Under the pieces are notes generated by a model. The model was not told where the DNA came from. It searched no databases and was given only the letters and a program-made list of their open reading frames with translations. Source: Pomphorhynchus laevis (taxonomy: Eukaryota > Acanthocephala > Palaeacanthocephala > Echinorhynchida > Pomphorhynchidae). Taken from it: a stretch of 64,000 nucleotides of DNA. Location: positions 124,001 to 188,000 of the forward strand of contig WNNJ02003451.1 in assembly GCA_012934845.2 (NCBI GenBank), given 5' to 3'. Below are positions 55,884 through 64,000 of the stretch, piece after piece (position 1 is the first letter of the stretch; each line of letters starts with the position of its first letter). A program made the position numbers and the translations under genes.

Positions 55884-56093
55884 TTTTCCGGATTTAATTT
55901 TTATAAAATTTACTTTCTTCTAAACACAAATACTTCCAATTAGTTTATGGTTTTGTACTAAATTACATATTATTATAAAATAATTTATACATTATCTATA
56001 TTTAGTAATTATCAAAAACTCAATTGAGTTCTGCTTATTTACCAACCAAATTAAACCAATATACGGTTATATTATTGTGAATATTGCTTACAC

Positions 56094-56585
56094 GAGCCGC
56101 TATTCTTCATTGGTCGGCTTGATATTATCCTCGTGTGATTGATTGAATCCTATCACCATCACTGTACACTACAATCAGCGTGGGTGGTTCTCATCAGCAG
56201 TGAGCCCACGCATACATTTCGTGTTTCGGTCCTGTTACTGCTTCTGTTGATCTCCTTTTCGCCAAAATACTGGTTTATATTTAACTAATATACCAAATCA
56301 CAATTAATGTGCTTTATATTTGGTGTAGGCGGTAACTAATATTCGCAATTCGAATCCACCTACGCACCGATTTTGTCGGTGTGTAATGGATTCGAAGGAA
56401 TCAGCAGAAGCAGTAAAAGGACCGAAACACGAAATGTAGGCGTGGGCTCACTGCTGATGAAAACCACCCACGCTGATTGTAGTGTACAGTGATGGTGATA
56501 GGATTCAAACAACCACACGAGGATAATATCAAACCGACCAGTTAAGAATAATGGCTCGTGTATGCAATATTCACAATAGTAAAAA
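56094..56585. repeat. Large inverted repeat of two family B units
   Basis: Left arm 56094-56245 and right arm about 56405-56575 are reverse complements (for example GATATTATCCTCGTGTG/CACACGAGGATAATATC and GTGTACACTACAATCAGCGT and its complement). Each arm has the GAAACACGAAATGTA block and the GCGTGGG/CCCACGC hairpin with CTGATGA. The spacer has a tRNA-like stretch with TTCGAATCCACC (inverted at 56340-56400). Confidence 0.82.
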
Positions 56586-56900
56586 GACAGCTTACGGTTT
56601 ACTGTCCAGTGAACATTTCGTATAAGAACGGAATAAAAAATCGGTGTGTGGTGGATTCGAATTGCGAATATTAGTTACTGCCCACACCAAATATAGAACG
56701 TATTAATTGTGTAATTTGGTATATAAGCCAAATATAAACCAGCATTTCGGCGACAATGAGATCAGCAGAACCAGTAATAGGACCGAAACACGAAATGTAT
56801 GCGTGGGTTCACTGCTGACGAGGACCACCCACGCTGATTGTAGTGTACAGCGATGCTGATAGGATTCAAACAACCATACGGTTATATATAATGTTAGTTA
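56585..56900 (+). repeat. Further family B unit with tRNA-like segment
   Basis: Bases 56640-56700 on the minus strand read GGTGTGGGCAGTAACTAATA then AATTCGAATCCACCACACACC, a tRNA T-arm-like region with B box. Then 56755-56880 carries GGACCGAAACACGAAATGTA and a hairpin with CTGACGA. It is a direct copy of the 56330-56520 block, about 300 bases on. Confidence 0.75.
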
Positions 56901-56929
56901 AAATAGTGATAATAATGTAATAAACACAA

Positions 56930-58140
56930 TTTATTTTAAAGCTTTCGGATATCGTTGCTTCTTCAGCAACGATTTCAAAACACTTCTGTGTGAGTTAGAA
57001 AATTGCATATTCAATATATACATTGAATCCGAAAGAGTTTTGATCAATTTTCTTGTTAGGGTAAATGGTATATATGTTCTGTGTTGAGTTGTTTATCTGC
57101 CATTAGTTGACATATCCAAAATAGTTCTTTTCGTTTTCGCTTTTCCATATCGTCCATGTTTCCGTCAAGAATTGTAATTTTCATCTGATGCTCTGGATAT
57201 TCAATGTAGTGTCGTGCTGCCCCATCGTTCTTAAGTCATTTGTAAGCAATATCCGATCGTATGTTAAGAGACCTTATGTTTAGCTGTCCGCCTGTTTGAC
57301 AAACATAGGCGGTAAAATATTCAATACATTTACACGCGTAAACTACACCTTTGCTTTTGCAGTTAAAATCCTCGTATCTTATAGGATAGTTCTGTTTTTG
57401 GATTATGAAATTTATTACATTTACCTCCATTTCCTTACAGTATTTGTGCATAAAACTTGATTTCGTTTTCTTTTTTCCGCGTTTTCTTCTTCAAAAGAGT
57501 TTCTCTCAACATAATGTCTACTTCCCGTATTTGTCTTTGAATTTGTTTTATTCTGTATCCACGTTCTTAATTCTTTAATCCGTTTGTGAATATTAGTATT
57601 GTAATCGCTAGTCGTTGAGCATATCCTTTTTATGCGTATTACTTCATTTTTAATAACTAACCGTTTTACTCTATTTGACATACAACTTCGTGTATGGAGT
57701 AGAGCTCTGGTGCCCTCACATTTGCGGTGTATAGTTGTTTGCTAGTTGTTACCGTCATCTTTGAACATTTCTACATCTAAAAATGTAACTCTTTCTTGAA
57801 TTGCGTGTGTGGATTTTAGTTCACTTGCGGTATTTTAAGTTGTAATAAATTGTTCAAGATTTTCCATGCCATGCATCCATACGATGAAGATATCATCTAT
57901 GTACCGCCACCATACTAACGGTTTATTTATAATCGTTTTAAGCATTAGTTCTTCTATGTGAGCTATATAGAGTCCAGCAAATACTGGGACCACAGGGCTT
58001 CCCATGGATGTACTTATTTGTTGGTGATACAGACATTCATCGAATGTAAACGTACTTGACTTTAGAACGAGTTCAAGAACCCTTATGTTTTTCTCTATTT
58101 GATCATCTTTCATTTTTTCAAAACAATTAGTGTTTTTACT
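56930..58140 (-). mobile_element. Penelope-like element, RT + C-terminal GIY-YIG, broken fossil
   Basis: On the minus strand the RT palm reads FTFDECLYHQQISTSMGSP and WWRYIDDIFIVWMHGME; farther on come the connector (CMSNRVKRLVIKNEVIRI) and a GIY-YIG-type start (GVVYACKCIEYFTAYVCQTG). RT first and nuclease last is the canonical Penelope order, unlike the permuted family at 36-38 kb. The 5' part is missing and there are several breaks. Short inverted words near 56945-56985 (GATATCGTTGCTTCTTCAGC) mark the 3' end. Confidence 0.82.
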
Positions 58141-58494
58141 GATAATGGTATTGTTTCACATATAAGGGTAGGAAGATTAAATAACCGAGTGAAATTTGTT
58201 CTTAGAAGAACTAAGATGAAATTCCTTCTTCAGAATGTATTTGTTTGCTTTTCTTCGTTTCCTTATATATATTAATACTAGGATTTTAATATATAATATA
58301 CATTCACATAGGATTGAATATATAATATATATATTCATTTACAATCTTGCATTGTAGAAACATGAAATTCTCTACGCATAGAGAGAAGCAGATAGGTGTG
58401 ATAGATAGTCTTGTTTGAATCAAATCTTTAAATTATTTATTGATCCTATGAGGATCTCAGGAAGACTAATATTTCTTTAGTAATATATATACTA

Positions 58495-59035
58495 AATGGT
58501 GTTGCTTGATAGACTAGACTTCGATTCACAACTTTCAATCACCATGTCACTTCTAGACGACCACTTCAGCATCGAAATGATGAGTATCCGGCAACACTCA
58601 TCAGTTGAATGAGGAACACACTGGTCGTTTCGGTTGCCTGTGTGACATTGTGAATAAAGGCGTTTCCAACACTTTGCTTAATTGTCTGAGGCTTACGCTC
58701 TTTACCAGATCGAATTGCTGTGCGGACCATCCTTAAACACTAGGCAGAAGTTGTAGGTGAATTGTCGTTGCACTCGTTGGATCCATAATCGATACGGCAT
58801 GTGTAATAGTAGTGCACAGATGTGCTGAGTAAACAACGGTCCAGGATGTTTTACGAAATACGGCATTTATACTAAATGGTGTTGCTTGATAGACTGGACT
58901 TCGATTCACGACTTTCAATCACCATGTAACTTCTAGACGACCACTTCATCATCGAAATGATGAGTACCCGGCAACACTCATCAGTAGAATGAGGTACACA
59001 CTAGTCGTTTCGGTTGCCGGTGTGACATTGTGACA
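58495..59035. repeat. Family C tandem dimer, about 378-bp unit
   Basis: Two copies start GTGTTGCTTGATAGACTRGA (58499, 58877), 378 bases apart. Each has CTTCGATTCAC, then CATCGAAATGATGAGTA and CCCGGCAACACTCATCAG (a hairpin), then a GTCGTTTCGGTTGCC block and GTGTGACATTGTG. Partial copies are at 17455-17560 and about 60130-60255. On the minus strand GGCAACCGAAAC and CTGATGAGTGTTGCC are mutually complementary. Length and tandem arrangement resemble small nonautonomous ribozyme repeats, but no classic fold is demonstrated. Confidence 0.75.
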
Positions 59036-59040
59036 ATTAT

Positions 59041-59455
59041 AATTTATAATTTTATAAATTATAATTGCGAAAAATCGCTTGAAACTGGTCCAGGAGCCAA
59101 AGCTGGCTACGATCGATTTTTAATCCATATGTGCTGCTAAATAACTGGACTTCGATCATCAGCTCCATCAGTCTAATGTATCACTCCAAGACGTTCCTAA
59201 CCACCCAACAGTCATCGTTAGTGGGATTTAGTTATCACAAAAGCAGTCGAAACGTACCCTAACCACTTCATCCGAATGACGATGACTGCTGGGTGGTTAG
59301 GAACGTCTCGGAGTGATACATTAGACTGATGGAGCTGATGATTGAAGTCCAGTTATTTAGCAGCACATATGGATTAAAAATCAATCGTAGCCAGCTTTGG
59401 CTCCCGGACCACAGTTTCAAGCGATTTTTCGCAATTATAATTTATAAAATGACGC
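59041..59455. repeat. Foldback element with about 185-bp arms
   Basis: The left arm (about 59041-59218) and right arm (about 59270-59453) are near-perfect reverse complements, from GCGAAAAATCGCTTGAAACT inward to AGTCATCGT. The centre of about 50 bases includes GCAGTCGAAACGTACC. The arms contain a B-box-like GATCGAAGTCC on the minus strand. It has no coding capacity. Confidence 0.88.
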
Positions 59456-60269
59456 ATTCCTTTTGGAATCCTGTGAGAAATCCAGTGCCCTCGTAATCAA
59501 CGGATACGCATTTGTGCCTTATATAAAGAATAACTAGAAGGTCCACACACGCAACAAGCCAGTAAAAACGCTTCTGCACCTGAGCTTTGTATAGCATCGT
59601 GAGGAATTGCTGGTGTCTTTATAGTTATCACAAAAGCGGTCGAAACTGCTTTATTCTATTTACGCAAGCATTCCTTATATATGCGGCTTTTCATCAGGAT
59701 TAGGATTTTAATATATAAAATACATTAATATAGGATTAAATATAGGACATAGATGGATTTCTATACTAGAATATTAAAGCTTGCCGTATAAATGAAGATG
59801 AAATGGCATCACACCTCATTAAGAATCCAACATATCATATTTCGCTTCCAGTGACCGATGAAAACATTATTAATACTGAGAGAGAAGTGTTGGATGTTAA
59901 GCACAGAAGTGTTGGATGCATTGAAATTGATAAAGAATAACATTTAAGTAATATTTACTATTAAATAACATTTAATGACATTTAATATCATTTCTTTGTG
60001 CTTTTTTAATTTGTATACTTTAGCTGAAAAAGACACTAGCATGAATAAAGTGGTCTTTTGAAGAAGGCCACTTTTTATTCATGTTAAAAGCAAGAATAAA
60101 AAATTCGTGTTTCTGGTTTGACTTTAAATCCTATGCATGGATGTGCTGAGTAAACAACCGTCGTGGATATCTTACGAAATGCGGCATTTATAGAAAATTG
60201 TGTTGCTTGATAGACTGGACTTTGATTCACGACTTTACGTCACCATGTCACTTATAATGACTTGCATAC

Positions 60270-60905
60270 GTAGAGACTTTAAATATTGCAAGAATAATTC
60301 GGTTCTATTTCATGGTCTGATAATAATATATAGAATGCGGTTTGGTGTTTATGCCTCCTTGTAGGGAAAACAGTGATTTATTTATGAGTACACCATTTGG
60401 TGTCCCAGGGCAGGTGTAACAACAAATTATATTTTATATATATTTGTACACTTGAAAGTGTCCCTGTAAAACAGCATTTCTATTAAAAGGAATTTAGTGC
60501 CTGATGAATCTTTAAACCGCAATACGCACTGCCATGCACAGATCTTATGCTAAATTTCCTCTGGTGATTCAGATTAAGGGTAGTTCTGTTTTTTTCGAGC
60601 TTTAAACATTGTTTAAGCGTGTGTTAAAGTGCCTATAGATGATTATAGAACTCACGGTACTGATGAGCTCCGTTAGAGCGAAACGCGTATACCGTTGTTA
60701 AAGTTTGTCGTCACACATAGGATGACTGGGCATACGTAGCGACTTTGAATATTGCGAGAATAATTCGGTTCTATTTCTTGATCTGATGAGGATATATAAA
60801 ATGCTGCCTGGTGTTTATGACTCTTTATGAGGAAAACAGTGATTTATTTATGAGTATTAGGTGTCCCATGGAAGGTGTAACAACAAATTATATATACATA
60901 TACAT
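60270..60905. repeat. 170-bp duplicated segments around the hammerhead
   Basis: Bases about 60264-60440 and 60730-60905 match (CATACGTAGMGACTTTRAAT, AGAATAATTCGGTTCTATTT, GTGTAACAACAAATTATAT). The 290 bases between them hold the hammerhead at 60654-60695. The direct-repeat arrangement around a ribozyme resembles the layout of retrozymes and Penelope-like pLTRs. Confidence 0.75.
60647..60706 (+). ncRNA. Type I hammerhead self-cleaving ribozyme motif
   Basis: Stem I inner strand ACGGTA (60654-60659), CTGATGA (60660-60666), stem II GCTC-CGTTA-GAGC (60667-60679), GAAA (60680-60683), very short self-complementary stem III ACGCGT (60683-60688), cleavage-site A at 60689, and stem I partner TACCGT (60690-60695). 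All invariant core positions are present in the right order, and stem I pairs perfectly over 6 bases. A possible outer stem AACT/AGTT (60649-60652 with 60702-60705) closes an internal loop. Palindromic stem III is known from hammerheads in satellite DNAs and Penelope-like elements, which act best as dimers. A decayed look-alike (CTGATGAATCTTTAAACCGC) lies at 60504. Confidence 0.85.
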
Positions 60906-61854
60906 GCCATCTAAATCTAAGACAGTATATTATTAATCGGCTTAGAAGAAAATTGTGATATGATCGATAAAGCTGTAGGATTCGACTGAATTTGCAATGA
61001 GCATAAAATCTTTTTTCAATATTTTCAGTAAATGACATTAAGTTAGTTACAATCTTTCCGTTTATGAACTCAATATTCATTAGGTAATTTCGTAAGTTAG
61101 ATTAAAAGTATTTTAGAATGAAATTAGAAAATGATAAATTATAAAGCAGCTTAGACATACTTACTTCTTTTAAGAAATCATATAGAATGAAAGTTGATTA
61201 GGTTTGCCTTTTTAAAAGAACTGCAAGTTCACACCCATTTTATAAATAGCTATTCACCCTGGGGAAATTAGTCAGATCTCCGTAATATTAGAGCTAAAAT
61301 TTACAGACATTTATTCCACTTATTATCAAAATTGCGAAATTATTATTAATCACAGATACACAACTCTACTGCAGCTTAATTGAGCAAATAAAGTATGAAA
61401 ATACGCTTAAAGAAAACATAGCTTCTTTTATTAAGGAAATAATTACACTAAGCTATCATTGAAATATAACTTTTAATAAATAAAAAATTAAAAATATAAC
61501 TTCTCGCTAATGTAGTGTTGTTGTACACCGCCCATTAGCGAATGTACGTAGATCAGCATAAAAAATTAACTAGCAATGATAATTGAACTAGCAATGATAT
61601 AAAACTAAAAATAATTTCTTGAATATTATTTTAATTTAACTTATGAAATAGAACTGAAATTTGCTGTCTTTTAAAGTAAAAATAAAAATGCAATCATAAG
61701 AATGGTTTGTCTTTATTTGACAGCAAACAAAAGTTGGATGCAAAAGTTTGTAGGCTGTAAACGAACACAAATAGGCGTTTGCACTTGCCTAATCTTGCCT
61801 AGTAATAACCGATGGATTCCATACTCAATATTCATTAGGTAATTTCGTAAGTTA
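60906..61854. other. AT-rich spacer, 32-bp direct repeat, no gene
   Basis: CTCAATATTCATTAGGTAAT plus TTCGTAAGTTAG occurs at 61069-61100 and 61825-61856, about 756 bases apart. A 78-residue minus frame (61080-60844) has no recognisable motif, and I do not call it a gene. Confidence 0.5.
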
Positions 61855-64000
61855 GTTAAATTATTTTTTTGTTATAATTTTAATAAATTAAAATTATTTT
61901 TTTGTTCTAATTTTAAATAAATTTAAATCAATTTCAATGCTGATGTTCTAATTTTAATCAATTAAAATTTATTTTAATGTTGATGTTATAATTTTAATCA
62001 ATTTAATTTATTTTTAATGTTATGTTATAATTTTAATAAATTAGAATTTATTTCAATGATGATGTTCTAATTTTAATCAATTAAAATTAATATTAATATT
62101 GATCATATAATTTTAATTAATTAAAATTAATTTCATTGTTAATGTCCCAATTTTTATGTTAAAGTTCTAATTTATCAAGTTCTAATTTATCAATGTTCTA
62201 ATTTATCTAATTTATTGTTGATGTTCTAATTTTAATCAATTTAAATTCATTTCAATGTTGATGTAATAATTTTAAAAAATTTAATTTATTTTTAATGTTG
62301 ATGTTATAATTTTAATAAAATAAAATTTATTTTAATGTTAATAATATAATTTTAATCAATTTAATTTATTTTTAATGTTAATCTTCTAATTTTAATCAAT
62401 TAGAATTTAGTTCAATGCTGATGTTCTAATTTTAATCAATTAGAATTCATTTTAATGTTGTTGTTATAATTTTAATAAATTAAAATTTATTTTAATGTTG
62501 ATGTTCTAATTTTAATCAATTAGAATTCATTTTAATGTTGTTGTTATAATTTTAATAAATTAAAAATTATTTCAATGCTGATGTTCTAATTTTAATCAAA
62601 TAAAATTCATTTTAATGTTTATGTTATAATTTTAATAAATTTAAATTAATTTAAATGTTGATGTTCTAATTTAAATCAATTAAAATTTATTTTAATGTTG
62701 ATGTTATAATTTTAATCAATTAGAATTCATTTTAATGTTGATGTTCTAATTTTAATAAATTAAAATTCATTTTAATGTTGATGTTCTAATTTTAATAAAT
62801 TAAAATTTATTTTAATGTTATGTTCTAATTTTAATAAATTAAAATTCATTTTAATGTTGATGTTCTAATTTTAATAAATTAAAATTTATTTTAATGTTGA
62901 TGTTCTAATTTTAATCAATTAAAATTTATTTTAATGTTAATGTTATAATTTTAATCAATATAATTTGTTTTTTAATGTTAATCTTCTAATTTTAAAAAAT
63001 TAAAATTTATTTTAATGTTGATGTTCTTATTTTAATCAATAAAATAAATTTTATTGTTGATTATCTAATTTTAATAAATTTAAATTAATTTCAATGTTGA
63101 TGTTCTAATTTTAATCAATTAAAATAAATTTAAATGTTGATGTTCTAATTTTAATCAATTAAAATTTATTTTAATGTTGATGTTATAATTTTAATCAATT
63201 TAATTTATTTTTAATGTTAATCTTCTAATTTTGAACAATTAGAATTCATTTTAATGTTGATGTTCTTAGTTTAATAAATTAAAATTCTTTTTAATTTTGA
63301 TGTTCTAATTTTAATCAATAAAATAAATTTCATTGTTGATTATCTAATTTAAATAAATTTACATTAATTTCAATGTTGATGTTTTAATTTTAATCAATTA
63401 AAATTTATTTTAATGTTGATGTAATAATTTTAATCAATTTAATTTGTTTTTAATGTTAATCTTCAAATTTTATAAATTAAAATTTATTTCAATGATGATG
63501 TTCTAATTTTAATCAATTAAAATTAATATTAATATTGATAATATAATTTTAATTAATTAAAATTAATTTCATTGTTAATGTCCTAATTTTAATGTTAAAG
63601 TTCTAATTTATCAAGTTCTAATTTATCAATGTTCTAATTTATCTAATTTATTGTTGATGTTCTAAATTTTAAATAATTTAATTTATTTTTAATGTTGATG
63701 TTATAATTTTAATCAATTTTATTTATTTTTAATGTTATGTTATAATTTTAATAAATTAAAATTTATTTTATTGTTGATGTACTTATTTTAATCAATTAAA
63801 ATTAATAATAATTTTGATCATATAATTTTAATTAATTAAAATTAATTTCATTGTTAATGTCCTAATTTTAATGTTAAATTTCTAATTTATCAAGTTCTAA
63901 TTTATCAATGTTCTAATTTATCTAATTTATTGTTGATGTTCTAATTTTAATCAATTTAAATTCATTTTAATGTTAATGTTGTAATTTTAAAAAATTTAAT
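61855..64000. repeat. AT-rich satellite, about 40-bp period, runs off the window
   Basis: The base unit is ATGTTCTAATTTTAATCAAT then TAAAATTTATTTTAATGTTG, with 38-41-base variants. It fills more than 2.1 kb. A distinctive longer block (TTTCATTGTTAATGTCC, then AAGTTCTAATTTATCAAGTT, then TTATCTAATTTATTGTTGAT) recurs at about 62130-62225, 63565-63660 and 63850-63935, showing higher-order structure. No coding content. Confidence 0.92.

Noticed and set aside
60785-60800. Second CTGATGAGG near the hammerhead
   Set aside because: No GAAA follows in range and the matching repeat at 60.31 kb lacks the word; it is not a ribozyme.
60844-61080. 78-residue minus frame as a gene or exon
   Set aside because: No recognisable motif and no clear splice context; it overlaps duplicated repeat sequence at its end.
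37490-64000. CRISPR-like arrays
   Set aside because: The tandem arrays have no unique spacers of constant length and lie in an intron-bearing animal genome; they are minisatellites or satellite.

Overview
The window is AT-rich nuclear DNA from an invertebrate animal. It holds intron-split metazoan genes (a MARK/Par-1 kinase, an SLC1 glutamate-type transporter, a seven-helix receptor), several of their introns are only 45-57 bases long, and the rest is crowded with LINE, Penelope-like and small structured repeats. The repeats fit a lophotrochozoan-type invertebrate (flatworm or orthonectid grade), but nothing here fixes the phylum. No prokaryotic features were seen.

Layout. 1-3790: 3' portion running off the window edge of a CR1/jockey-type LINE (minus), with ORF1 and an APE-endonuclease/RT ORF2. 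3790-5200: AT-rich spacer with a copy of a dispersed repeat (family A). 5230-23327 (plus): complete MARK/Par-1 kinase gene that I resolve into 16 phase-consistent exons, 997 codons. Its introns 5, 7, 14 and 15 carry a REL-type LINE fragment, many family A repeats, a 30-bp minisatellite and a dead duplicate of an exon edge. 23.8-34.1 kb: a block of three REL-type LINEs (R2/NeSL/Hero-like), two of them head to head at 31.12 kb, with a family A cluster at 26-28 kb. 35.7-38.8 kb: overlapping fragments of a Penelope-like element with its GIY-YIG domain in front of the RT (Naiad/Chlamys-like order). 41349-42218 (plus): intronless class-A-like receptor with a 72-bp tandem repeat just upstream. 43.3-45.0 kb: tandem tRNA-like/structured small repeats (family B) and another permuted Penelope-like fragment. 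45421-55883 (minus): seven-exon SLC1/EAAT gene whose introns hold a receptor pseudogene fragment and a conventional Penelope-like fragment. 56.1-61 kb: inverted and tandem small structured repeats (families B and C), a Penelope-like RT/GIY-YIG fossil, a 190-bp-arm hairpin and one well-formed type I hammerhead ribozyme motif at 60.65 kb. 61.86-64.0 kb: an AT-rich satellite of about 40-bp period that runs off the window.

The host genes are unrelated in function: a polarity/microtubule kinase, an acidic amino acid carrier and an orphan receptor. The best candidates for unusual biology are the small RNA-structured repeats: the canonical hammerhead, the tandem 370-420-bp units with conserved GAAAC and CTGATGA motifs and a covarying hairpin, and long inverted repeats in two MARK introns that flank exons 8-14.
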